Below are positions 1 through 5,902 of a stretch of 16,098 bases of DNA, piece after piece. Numbering within the stretch: position 1 is the stretch's first letter; every line of letters begins with the position of its first letter. The position numbers were made by a program, and so were the translations under genes. This stretch comes from Patescibacteria group bacterium (GTDB taxonomy: Bacteria > Patescibacteriota > Kazan-3B-28 > UBA10110), in the NCBI GenBank assembly GCA_003524745.1, contig DQGN01000005.1, forward strand, positions 3,011-19,108, given 5' to 3'. The notes beneath the pieces were generated by a model. That model did not search any database and was not told the DNA's origin. It saw nothing but the letters and a program-made list of their open reading frames with translations.

Positions 1-236
1 GATTCAGGATCTTAAGCTGGGGCGGGGCTCAAACACCAGCTCCGCCTTAAAAGATTTTCCTCATTTCAGGACGACCCAGCTCCAATGGGCAGACCCCCTA
101 AAATCAAAACCAGATATTGCAGAAAATCATGCCTGGGAGCGGAAAACTCTTTCCTAAAGAGCGGATTTTGTGATATGTTAAAATTATTGACATAGCCATA
201 TAGACACCGAGTCAGACCTTTCTGACCGGATTACAG
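1..236 (+). repeat. Duplicated promoter/leader region, copy A
   Basis: Positions 1-129 are identical by eye to 1362-1490, and similarity continues with substitutions to the shared GGATTACAG just before the downstream gene (end near 236 here, near 1608 in copy B). Copy A precedes the gene at 260 and copy B precedes the gene at 1635, so two neighbouring genes have the same upstream DNA. Shared parts are a CTCTTT-cct-AAAGAG hairpin (146-160 here), a TTGACA box (187-192) and a short hairpin just before GGATTACAG (GTCAGA-cctt-TCTGAC, 211-226 here). A clear -10 box at 17 bp from TTGACA is not visible; TGTTAAAAT at 176-184 is an alternative extended -10. The first 90 bases also belong to the dispersed element described at 1216. 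Confidence 0.85.
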
Positions 237-259
237 CAGTGGCAAAGAGGAGACACCTG

Positions 260-943
260 ATGAACAAGAAAGATCAAAGTGCTTCTGGGGCTACAGTAGT
301 CGAACCCGTAACTGAGAAACAGTCGGATTCACTCGTAAATCTCACCAAAAACTATCCCGGCGGTAAAGACGGATTGCAGCTGGCTTTGGCTCATCCGGAA
401 TGCCGCAGGAGGATTTGGGCGATTCTCGATCAGTTGCGAGATGAGCAGATTCTTCGTTCTCCGCTCATGGAACGGCCCATCTGGAAGCCCATCAAACTGG
501 GTACCGGTCTGAAGAATCGCAACGATTTCGTGAATGCCATCGAGAAGGCAGGCGGTCGCGTCAGAGACTGGGCGAAAGATCTGCTGGGCAGACCTGGGTT
601 CACCGTGAGTTCAGAGTTGACCGAAGTCAATCTCGTTATTGTAACCGGTTCCGATCTCGGGTTCACCAAAGCAATGCCTCGCAAGGATATTTACGAAAAG
701 GCCCTGTCTCTGGGGTACAAGCTTTGCCCACCCGAAGTCGGTCCTCAACTCAGATTGCAGTATATGGATCAACCCAAGGGAGAATGGCTTTTAGTAGCCA
801 TGGAACCCATCGTGGATTCCCGTGACGGTCCGTGCCTCTTCGACGTCGAGCACGATGACGATGGCCTGTGGTTGATCTGCTACTGTGACTGCCCCGACGA
901 TGTCTGGGTTGCCGGTGGCCGCTGGGTGTTTGTCCGCAAGTAG
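260..943 (+). CDS. Hypothetical protein, possible DGR-target-like C-terminus
   Basis: This is a 227-residue soluble protein with no signal peptide or membrane segment. I chose ATG 260 over the upstream in-frame GTG at 239 because AGAGGAG at 246-252 is correctly spaced for it. The middle contains NDFVNAIEKAGGRVRDWAKD and EVGPQLRLQY, followed by GEWLLVAMEPI. The tail reads DGLWLICYCDCPDDVW then RWVFVRK. From memory, this layout resembles a family common in Patescibacteria whose C-terminus varies around fixed Trp, Gly and Arg residues; that is recollection, not a search result. It shares its upstream region with the DGR target gene at 1635, and its C-terminal location of variable-looking Cys/Asp codons resembles a variable region. 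However, it does not match the TR in this window. Function is unknown. It ends before a strong terminator, so it is probably monocistronic. Confidence 0.8.
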   Translation: MNKKDQSASGATVVEPVTEKQSDSLVNLTKNYPGGKDGLQLALAHPECRRRIWAILDQLRDEQILRSPLMERPIWKPIKLGTGLKNRNDFVNAIEKAGGRVRDWAKDLLGRPGFTVSSELTEVNLVIVTGSDLGFTKAMPRKDIYEKALSLGYKLCPPEVGPQLRLQYMDQPKGEWLLVAMEPIVDSRDGPCLFDVEHDDDGLWLICYCDCPDDVWVAGGRWVFVRK

Positions 944-1000
944 TTTTGCACTTTGTTCTTTGGTTTTTGGCCCTTTTGGGCCCTTTGAACTTGATCCTTA

Positions 1001-1030
1001 CCCGCTCCGATGTTCTTCGGAGCGGGTTTT
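1001..1030 (+). terminator. Intrinsic terminator
   Basis: CCCGCTCCGA (1001-1010) pairs with TCGGAGCGGG (1017-1026) across a 6-base loop and is followed by TTTT. It lies 58 bases after the stop of the gene ending at 943. A smaller GGCCC-TTTT-GGGCC hairpin lies at 969-982. Confidence 0.85.
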
Positions 1031-1215
1031 CTGTATCTGGTAAACTAAGTATGGAATTAGGCAAATAAGGCCAGTGATCACGGTTGCTGGCGGCCGAACC
1101 CAGTATCCTATGCCACACAACAAGCTAATTTAATAACTAAATATATACCCATTAGATGAGGACAAAGTGTCTAAAGAAATGGGTACCCGCCGCTTTGAAA
1201 GCGACCCTAATTCTT
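1031..1215. other. Intergenic stretch without a gene
   Basis: I see no credible coding sequence here. The only structure noticed is an 8-base inverted repeat, TACCCATT at 1146-1153 and AATGGGTA at 1178-1185. The string ATACCCATTAG here recurs in the rplK-rplA gap near 11617-11627, which may be chance or a trace of a repeat. Confidence 0.5.
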
Positions 1216-1457
1216 GCTACTTTTCTAGAAAAGTAGCCAAAAGTCCTGCCCAGTTCGCTGGATCTATTCAATGGGAAAATCTTTAAGCGCTTTCGCTGAA
1301 CTCGCCCCGCCCCAGTTTACCTTTTCGTCATCCTGAACTTGCCTGCCCCGCGCATACTGGGGATTCAGGATCTTAAGCTGGGGCGGGGCTCAAACACCAG
1401 CTCCGCCTTAAAAGATTTTCCTCATTTCAGGACGACCCAGCTCCAATGGGCAGACCC
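1216..1457 (+). repeat. Dispersed structured intergenic element, copy 1
   Basis: The element opens with a perfect hairpin, GCTACTTTTC-TA-GAAAAGTAGC (1216-1237), followed by CCAAAA and CCAGTTCG. A second perfect stem joins GCCCCGCCCCAG (1304-1315) to CTGGGGCGGGGC (1378-1389), followed by TCAAACA and then TCCAATGG. The same order of blocks recurs at 10844-11020: hairpin, CCAGTTCG, ATTCA, AACTCG, a second hairpin, TCAAACA and TCCAATGG. Both hairpins there have changed sequence but kept pairing. The right-hand part of a third copy lies at 1-90. It has no ORF and could be a non-autonomous mobile element or a structured RNA/DNA element. Confidence 0.7.
1328..1372. repeat. Palindromic REP-like insert nested in the element
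   Basis: ATCCTGAA (1330-1337) pairs with TTCAGGAT (1364-1371), with CCCC (1346-1349) and GGGG (1359-1362) nested inside. This is the GTCATCCTGAA/TTCAGGATC type of short palindromic repeat seen in many bacterial genomes. It forms the outer loop of the second hairpin of the dispersed element. The right half is also present at 1-11. Confidence 0.6.
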
Positions 1458-1608
1458 CCTAAAATCAAAACCAGATATTGCAGAAAATCAGGTCTGGAAG
1501 CCAAAAACTCTTTCCTAAAGAGCGGATTTTGTGATAAGTTAAAAATACATTGACATTGCCATAACGACACCGATCCCTCACTATGTATAGTGAAGGGACG
1601 GATTACAG
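1362..1608 (+). repeat. Duplicated promoter/leader region, copy B
   Basis: This is the second copy of the block at 1-236, upstream of the first DGR target gene. TTGACA lies at 1550-1555. The hairpin before GGATTACAG is here CACTAT-GT-ATAGTG with outer CCCT/AGGG pairs, completely different in sequence from copy A but at the same place. A helix with conserved position and non-conserved sequence suggests that the fold is what is kept. Confidence 0.85.
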
Positions 1609-1634
1609 AAATGGTACTAAGGAGGATGATACCG

Positions 1635-2549
1635 ATGTCTAAAAAACCGACATTGGCTACATCCGTAACTTCCAGAGACCCCAAGGGTCTTAAGGCCACC
1701 ACCATCTTTACGGATGCTTATGACGGCCTGAAGTTGGATGACGACCGAGCTCAGCGGCTTAATGAGAGTGTGGAGTTTTCCGCCGGTCTCAAGCAGTTGA
1801 TGATTGAATGCTCGACTCCCGATCGGTTCAAAGACGAGGAGACCAACTCAAACTATGTGTACCCCAAAGAGTACAAAGGTCCTCGGCCAATCATTGAGCA
1901 GATCGCTGCGATCGCCAATGTCTTCGACATTGATCCGACCCAGGCGCTTGTATACGCCAAGAATCTGCCCGAACTTCCAGAAAGAGCGGAAGGCTGGTTC
2001 GCTGTTCCATCGCTTGCCGCGTTGGCCAAAAAGCACTTCCCCGAAGTGGCTGACCCGGCCGAGCAGTACTGCCGGGCGGTTCAGCTCGTTCATACCAAGA
2101 TTTCCGATTCGCGGTCATTCTACAATTACCGCGAGGGCGGAATCATTCCAACTCAGCTCCGGCTTCATACCCGCACCGCCCAGGCTTTCGCTCAGATTGC
2201 CGAAACACAGCCAGGCGATATCCTAATTATTGCTGCCCAGCTCGGCTTGTGCCACAGAGGCCGAAGTGTCCAACGAGCTCGCGAGGTGTTCATGGCCAAC
2301 GAATATGGCCTCGGTTCCCTAATAACCGGATCCATCATCCTCACTCATCCCGAACGGCTGGTTCGCTCGGAGGAGTTGGACATGGATTGCTCCGGTGACG
2401 AGTTCGCTCCCAGCGCCGCTGGTGACTGGACGCGCTGTCCGGACTTCCACTTCGGTGACGACCAGGTCCGGTTCGATGCCAGCAGGGTCTACGGTGCCCT
2501 TCAGGACTTTGGCTCGGTCTCCGGGTTCCTCGGGAGTGTCGCCACTTGA
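1635..2549 (+). CDS. DGR target protein 1
   Basis: This 304-residue protein has its C-terminus diversified by the retroelement. I chose ATG 1635 over the upstream GTG 1590 because AAGGAGG at 1619-1625 is spaced for it, and because the paralogue at 2738 starts with the same AAGGAGG-N9-ATGTCT layout and the same MS-K opening. No signal peptide or membrane segment is visible. The body carries EGWFAVPS, FYNYREG, then LCHRGRSVQRAREVFMANE and THPERLV, all shared with the paralogue. Next come DCSGDEF and the variable tail, ending GSVSGFLGSVAT. From general knowledge, DGR variable regions usually sit at the end of a C-type-lectin-like ligand-binding fold. Here that fold is inferred from position and the Trp/Gly/Phe pattern only. 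The ligand and cellular role are unknown. The gene ends in its own terminator-like hairpin, so it is probably transcribed alone. Confidence 0.9.
   Translation: MSKKPTLATSVTSRDPKGLKATTIFTDAYDGLKLDDDRAQRLNESVEFSAGLKQLMIECSTPDRFKDEETNSNYVYPKEYKGPRPIIEQIAAIANVFDIDPTQALVYAKNLPELPERAEGWFAVPSLAALAKKHFPEVADPAEQYCRAVQLVHTKISDSRSFYNYREGGIIPTQLRLHTRTAQAFAQIAETQPGDILIIAAQLGLCHRGRSVQRAREVFMANEYGLGSLITGSIILTHPERLVRSEELDMDCSGDEFAPSAAGDWTRCPDFHFGDDQVRFDASRVYGALQDFGSVSGFLGSVAT
2409..2540 (+). repeat. DGR variable repeat VR1
   Basis: This aligns without gaps to TR 3924-4055. From the codon at 2412 onward I count 17 differences at TR adenines (10 to G, 5 to C, 2 to T) and one at a non-adenine (TR TAC to GAC). 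The first two edge codons also differ, so homing probably reached only to about 2412. The last about 33 bases (GGCTCGGTCTCC onward) are identical in TR and both VRs and contain almost no adenine, as expected of the homing-initiation segment. Identity with TR stops at GTGTC. After that both VR genes share GCCACTTGAACCTTG, while TR continues AATAATCC. Confidence 0.95.
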
Positions 2550-2593
2550 ACCTTGGCCACTTGGCACTTTTGTGTTTTTGCTCTTGAATTATG

Positions 2594-2617
2594 GACGCCC
2601 CTCTCGGGGCGTCTTTC
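2594..2617 (+). terminator. Hairpin after VR1, terminator or DGR homing hairpin
   Basis: GACGCCCC (2594-2601), loop TCTC, GGGGCGTC (2606-2613), then TTTC. An 8-bp stem with a 4-base loop about 54 bp downstream of VR1 fits an intrinsic terminator with a weak T-run. It also fits the small cruciform that lies downstream of VRs in some DGRs and stimulates homing. The sequence cannot tell which. Confidence 0.65.
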
Positions 2618-2652
2618 AGTTAGCTAATCGATGTTTGTAAAGAATAAAAACC

Positions 2653-2681
2653 TTTACTGGAAGCTCACTTTTTGGTATAGT
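2653..2681 (+). promoter_or_regulatory. Sigma-70-type promoter of target gene 2
   Basis: TTTACT (2653-2658), a 17-base spacer and TATAGT (2676-2681) form a good promoter 56 bases before the start at 2738. It shows that the second target gene is transcribed separately and lacks the duplicated leader found before the other two genes. Confidence 0.7.
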
Positions 2682-2737
2682 CAAAGCAATCAGGTGTACC
2701 CTGAAATCTCATATAGAAATCAAGGAGGATGGCTCCG

Positions 2738-3616
2738 ATGTCTGAGAAAACATTGGCTCCGTCTGTGACCCATCGTGATCCGAAGGGTCTAAAATTCACA
2801 TCCGTCGTTGAGGCCGCTTATGACAAAGCCGTGCTCTCCGATGAAGAAGCTCAGCGCGTTAACGACATGCCGGGCTTGGCCGATTTGATCGGTGATTTCA
2901 TCACCAAGAATCGTCAGCCGAATCAGTTCGCCAACGAGGAGATCAGCTCGACCTATGGCTATCCCAAAGGTTACCAGGTTCGGCCGATTGCCGAACAGGT
3001 GGCTCGGTTGAAAGAGCTCTTCCCGGAGCTGAACGGTGCCAACCTGGAGATCGCCAAGGGCGAACTTCCGGAAGGTGCCGAGGACTGGTTCGCCATTCCG
3101 CGCTGGGACAAACTGGGCAAGAGTTACGCCGAGGCCTTTGAGCAAAGGATCATCCCTGCTTTAACGGCTATCTTTCCGAAGTTCTATAACTATCGGAAGG
3201 GCGAACTCTCGGCCAAGTACCTGCGTCAGCACCAGCGCACTATCGAGATGTACGAACGCCTCGCCGCTGAACAGGAAGGATATGATATCCTGATTGTTCC
3301 GGCTCAGTTCGGGATGAGGCATCGTGGTCGCTCGGTCCGCCGGGTGCGCGAAATGTTCATTGCGAATGAGTTCGGCCTTGGTGTCTTCGCTATCGGCTGC
3401 ATGTTACTGATCCATCCGGAACGCTTGGTTTGCTGGGAACAGCTACATATTGACTGCGGTGGCGACGAATACGACTGGGTCGCCGGTGGTGACTGGACGC
3501 TCTGTCCGTGCTTCCGCTTCTTTGACGCCCAGGTCAAGTTCAATGCCAGCGGGGTCTACAATGCCAATCGGCGCTTTGGCTCGGTCTCCGGGTTCCTCGG
3601 GAGTGTCGCCACTTGA
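2738..3616 (+). CDS. DGR target protein 2
   Basis: This 292-residue paralogue of the protein at 1635 starts at ATG 2738, with AAGGAGG at 2722-2728. Shared landmarks are RDPKGLK near residue 13, DWFAIPRW, FYNYRKGEL, GYDILIVPAQFGMRHRGRS, VREMFIANEFGLG, HPERLVCWEQL and IDCGGDEY. Then follows the diversified tail from DWVAGGDW to FLGSVAT. N-terminal sequences of the two paralogues differ substantially, so the duplication is old; the VRs have been rewritten from the same template since. No export signal is visible. As with its partner, a ligand-binding C-type-lectin-like end is inferred from DGR biology and not shown by the sequence. VR2 carries no non-adenine change within the repeat, which suggests it was rewritten more recently or more completely than VR1. 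Confidence 0.9.
   Translation: MSEKTLAPSVTHRDPKGLKFTSVVEAAYDKAVLSDEEAQRVNDMPGLADLIGDFITKNRQPNQFANEEISSTYGYPKGYQVRPIAEQVARLKELFPELNGANLEIAKGELPEGAEDWFAIPRWDKLGKSYAEAFEQRIIPALTAIFPKFYNYRKGELSAKYLRQHQRTIEMYERLAAEQEGYDILIVPAQFGMRHRGRSVRRVREMFIANEFGLGVFAIGCMLLIHPERLVCWEQLHIDCGGDEYDWVAGGDWTLCPCFRFFDAQVKFNASGVYNANRRFGSVSGFLGSVAT
3476..3607 (+). repeat. DGR variable repeat VR2
   Basis: It aligns without gaps to TR 3924-4055. I count 17 differences, every one at a TR adenine (8 to G, 5 to T, 4 to C); all C, G and T positions of TR are kept from 3476 to 3607. The stop codon follows within three codons of the repeat, so the VR encodes the extreme C-terminus. Confidence 0.96.
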
Positions 3617-3658
3617 ACCTTGTTTCCTTGTCTCTTTTGATTCCTTTTGAAAAAATCG

Positions 3659-3683
3659 CCCCGATGTAACATCGGGGTGTTTT
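3659..3683 (+). terminator. Intrinsic terminator
   Basis: CCCCGATG (3659-3666), loop TAA, CATCGGGG (3670-3677), then TGTTTT. It lies 42 bases after the stop of target gene 2, and A-residues on the 5' side (3650-3655) could let it act in reverse. Confidence 0.85.
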
Positions 3684-3923
3684 AGTATTACAATAAGAAC
3701 TGAAAGTAGGTTAATGCATCTGGGCAAGAGCCCAGGTCACCGAAATCGTGTCACCCAAGTATCAGCCGGAGTCCTGGTCAGTTTCTGTTGGCCAGGAGAG
3801 AGCTGAATGGATTTATCAAGACACTCCTTGTCTCGCATAAGTTTGAGAGTAAACTCCCCACATAAAATACAGCGAAGATATAGGTTTTATCTCGCAGTGA
3901 TATAGATAGTGATGAGACAATAC
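3684..3923 (+). ncRNA. Putative 5' part of the DGR template RNA
   Basis: This 240-base gap before TR has no coding sequence but three candidate hairpins: CTGGGC-AAGA-GCCCAG (3720-3735), TCCTGG/CCAGGA (3772-3777 with 3792-3797) and GCGA-A-GATA/TATCTCGC with one bulge (3872-3895). In known DGRs the template is copied from a structured RNA that spans TR and flanking sequence, so this is the expected place for that RNA to begin. I found no convincing promoter. The bases just before TR (about 3900-3920) can be read as a degenerate version of the IDCGGDEY codons of the target genes, suggesting that TR arose from a copy of a target gene's end. Confidence 0.45.
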
Positions 3924-4055
3924 TGGAACGCCGATGGTGACTGGACGAACTGTCCGTACTTCAACTTCAATGACGACCAGGTCAAGTTCAATGCCAACAG
4001 GGTCAACAATGCCAATCAGAACTTTGGCTCGGTCTCCGGGTTCCTCGGGAGTGTC
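3924..4055 (+). repeat. DGR template repeat TR
   Basis: This 132-bp master copy matches both VRs with differences confined almost wholly to its adenines. Read in the VR frame it gives ten AAC/AAT codons within 3927-4022, the usual DGR trick, because randomising AAY reaches many amino acids but no stop codon. The homing-initiation end (about 4023-4055) is nearly adenine-free. The last base of TR overlaps the stop codon of the antisense avd gene (4054-4056). Confidence 0.95.
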
Positions 4056-4441
4056 AATAATCCAAACTCCGAATCCATCCTCCTAACATGCTTCCTATCT
4101 CCTGGAGGTGGGATTGGAGTAGAATATACTGCTGGTCGGTCAGAGCGTTAACTTCTCTGGCTAACCTGACCAACAGTTTTATTAGTTCGAGCTTGGCACT
4201 GCTGGAAATTAGATTATGTTTTTTCTCGTAGCCTGCCGGTAACTTGCTGGCTAATAACAATTCTTCTAAGAGCCCTAAAGTGCGGGTTTGTAAAAATTGA
4301 CCCAAAGTGTGCTTGTCTGTCTTGGGAAATCTGATGACCGCTTGATGTAGATCAAAGTAAAACGCGTAAAGTCGATGAACAATCGGAATTTGCTCAAAAT
4401 TCCCGTGGGGGGGGGGTCTTAAAAGAAAATTTTTCGATCAT
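4054..4441 (-). pseudogene. avd: Avd-type DGR accessory protein, frameshifted
   Basis: Avd is a small helical-bundle protein that binds the RT and template RNA and is needed for mutagenic homing. On the minus strand, the frame ending at 4054 contains IPIVHRLYAFYFDLHQ, RFPKTDKHTLG, then EELLLASKLP and finally EIGSMLGGWIRS, a typical Avd pattern with its characteristic C-terminus. That frame has no normal start codon before a stop at about 4436. The ATG at 4441 (MIEKFSFK) lies in another frame and joins the Avd frame only if the C-run (ten C, 4407-4416) is nine or twelve long. With nine the product is 128 residues, close to what is usual for Avd. So avd is either broken, phase-variable or hit by a homopolymer sequencing error. 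A shorter start at the internal ATG at 4305 would lack the first helix. The gene is antisense to TR and RT, unlike the usual co-directional layout. Confidence 0.75.
4407..4416. repeat. Run of ten G at the avd/RT 5' overlap
   Basis: The tract lies inside the 5' coding region of avd (minus strand) and just upstream of RT (plus strand). With ten G, avd is out of frame and the plus-strand GTG at 4405 reads into TAA. With nine, avd is open from 4441, and GTG 4405 opens into the RT frame through GGGLKRKFFDHVSFIEV. One base therefore affects both genes. Confidence 0.9.
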
Positions 4442-4465
4442 GTTAGTTTTATTGAAGTAATATCT

Positions 4466-5524
4466 TTGGAAAATCTGTTTTTGGCTTGGTGGGAATTTCG
4501 GAAAGGAAAACGCTCTAAGCCGGATGTCATGACATTTGAATATACTCTGGAAGACAATATCTTTCAACTGCACCAGGATTTAGTTAATAGTGTCTACCGG
4601 CACGGGAGTTATCAGCAGTTTAGGATTACCGATCCCAAAGCCAGATTGATCAGCAAATCCTCTGTTCGTGATCGATTGCTACATCACGCCATTTACCGAA
4701 TACTGTATCCCTGTTTCGATACCACTTTCATCTATGATAGCTATTCATGTCGCAACAACAAAGGTACGCATAAAGCTTTTTCACGGCTAACCAATTTAGC
4801 CAGAAAAATAAGCGGCAATTACACCCGGCCCTGTTTTGCCTTAAAATTGGATATCCGCAAGTTCTTTGACAGTGTTGACCACAAAGTTCTAATAGACTTG
4901 CTGTCAGACAGAATAGCGGATGAAAAATTATTGGAGTTATTGCAAAATATTATTCAGAGCTTTTCTGTCTGTCATTCCCGTGAAGACGGGAATCCAGACA
5001 GCAACAAAAACAGGAGATGTTTCTGTTCTTTTCTGGATTATCCGATCAAGTCGGATAATGACAAGTGTGTTAAAGGCATGCCATTAGGCAATCTCACCTC
5101 CCAGCTCTTTGCCAATGTTTATTTAGATCCTTTGGATAAGTTTGCTAAACATCATTTAAAAGCCAAGCATTATCTTCGTTATGCCGATGATTTTGTCTTT
5201 CTATCTAGCAATCCGGATGAATTATTGGGTTATCTGGTGGAGGTAAACCGATTCCTTAAAACTGAACTCAAGCTTAACATTCATCCGAATAAGATAATCT
5301 TTCGAAAACTTCATTGGGGCATCGATTATGTCGGCTATGTGGCTTTGCCGCATTATGCCATTCCCAGAAAGAAAACTGTCAAACGAATTTTCAAGAAGTT
5401 AATCTATCTTGGAAAATATCAGCCAGAGCGAATCCCATTAGCCATGCCGTCTTATTTGGGCTATCTAAAACATGCGGATACTCATTATTTAACGAGCTAT
5501 TTACTGCAAAGATTTTCCGAATAG
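4466..5524 (+). CDS. DGR reverse transcriptase
   Basis: This enzyme copies the TR RNA into cDNA with errors at adenines. Visible motifs, numbered from TTG 4466, are ENLFLAWWEFRKGKR at the N-terminus, a catalytic Asp in LDIRKFFDSVDH (D129), GMPLGNLTSQ (204 on; the GN..SQ form is the DGR-type variant of the RT QG motif) and YADD (239-242). The C-terminal thumb appears complete. The frame stays open upstream to 4379, and FDHVSFIEVIS before the TTG looks like genuine RT N-terminus, but no ATG or GTG is in frame there. The true start is therefore uncertain (TTG 4466, a rare start, or GTG 4405 if the G-run has nine bases). Residues about 168-201 are translated from a palindromic miniature element and have no counterpart in the family as I know it. 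The enzyme may be active or impaired. It is divergent from avd, with overlapping 5' ends. Confidence 0.93.
   Translation: MENLFLAWWEFRKGKRSKPDVMTFEYTLEDNIFQLHQDLVNSVYRHGSYQQFRITDPKARLISKSSVRDRLLHHAIYRILYPCFDTTFIYDSYSCRNNKGTHKAFSRLTNLARKISGNYTRPCFALKLDIRKFFDSVDHKVLIDLLSDRIADEKLLELLQNIIQSFSVCHSREDGNPDSNKNRRCFCSFLDYPIKSDNDKCVKGMPLGNLTSQLFANVYLDPLDKFAKHHLKAKHYLRYADDFVFLSSNPDELLGYLVEVNRFLKTELKLNIHPNKIIFRKLHWGIDYVGYVALPHYAIPRKKTVKRIFKKLIYLGKYQPERIPLAMPSYLGYLKHADTHYLTSYLLQRFSE
4969..5065 (+). mobile_element. Palindromic miniature element inside the RT gene
   Basis: The element is two hairpins back to back: TTCCCGTGAAGACGGGAA (4975-4992) and TTATCCGATCAAGTCGGATAA (5038-5058), with outer TGTCATT (4970-4976) and AATGACA (5057-5063) as terminal inverted repeats and CCAGAC/CTGGA at the inner edges. 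A diverged copy lies at 12597-12683 in the opposite orientation. It contains no ORF, so it would move in trans. Here it is read through in frame and adds about 34 residues between the IIQSF helix and the GNLTSQ motif. Confidence 0.85.
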
Positions 5525-5569
5525 TTAAAGATTAATTTGCGGGGTTTTGGGGCGTGGTAGTATGTACCT

Positions 5570-5596
5570 ATACCTGCGGTGGAGGTATGTTATAAT
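5570..5596 (+). promoter_or_regulatory. csoR promoter with CsoR-type operator
   Basis: ATACCT-gcggtgg-AGGTAT (5570-5588) is a GC-centred palindrome of the type bound by CsoR repressors. It sits exactly where the -35/spacer would be, immediately before an extended -10, TGTTATAAT (5588-5596). Binding would block RNA polymerase, so the csoR operon is probably self-repressed and released by Cu(I). The -10 ends only 14 bases before the start codon, giving a leader of about 8 bases without a Shine-Dalgarno. Confidence 0.7.
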
Positions 5597-5610
5597 CTAA
5601 CAATACGCTT

Positions 5611-5889
5611 ATGCAACCCCAAGACAAGAAACAAGCCAGTTTGATCAGCTTCAAAAAAGCCCACAGTCATTTGGGGAATATTATCAGAATGGTGGAGCGG
5701 GGGGATTATTGTATAGATATTATGCAACAAAATCTGGCTGTGATCGGCCTCCTCAAGTCCGCTCACGCTAAATTAATGGAAAATCATCTGAAAGGATGTT
5801 TTGCCCATGCTATCCAAACTAACAGCGTTGCTAAGCAGGCCAAAATGACAGAAGAAATCCTGCGGGTGACCAAGATGTTCAATAAATAA
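5611..5889 (+). CDS. csoR: CsoR-family copper-sensing repressor
   Basis: This 92-residue all-helical regulator belongs to the CsoR/FrmR (DUF156) family. Cys34, His59 and Cys63 reproduce the C-X24-H-X3-C arrangement of Cu(I)-binding CsoR proteins; in the family, Cu(I) binding at this site releases the protein from DNA. Length is normal for the family. No Shine-Dalgarno precedes ATG 5611. Upstream is its own operator-promoter. Downstream, 13 bases away, lies the HMA/TauE-type gene, so the two form an operon and copA is the next gene. Context and ligand residues together make copper much more likely than nickel or formaldehyde as the signal. Confidence 0.92.
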   Translation: MQPQDKKQASLISFKKAHSHLGNIIRMVERGDYCIDIMQQNLAVIGLLKSAHAKLMENHLKGCFAHAIQTNSVAKQAKMTEEILRVTKMFNK

Positions 5890-5902
5890 AGGAGAGAGTT
5901 CT

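Noticed and set aside
750..1118. 122-residue minus-strand frame
   Set aside because: It covers the antisense of the gene at 260 and its terminator; Arg/His-rich composition is typical of a shadow frame.
1..1608. CRISPR array or transposase-bearing insertion sequence for the repeats
   Set aside because: There are two or three long copies without regular spacing or spacers, and no transposase frame lies between them.
3684..3923. A protein gene or tRNA before TR
   Set aside because: No frame with a start and ribosome site, and no cloverleaf or tRNA-like arms; only isolated hairpins are visible.
3909..4151. 80-residue open frame reading through TR
   Set aside because: It is the TR read in the VR frame; it has no Shine-Dalgarno, runs on into avd antisense sequence and is explained by the template role.
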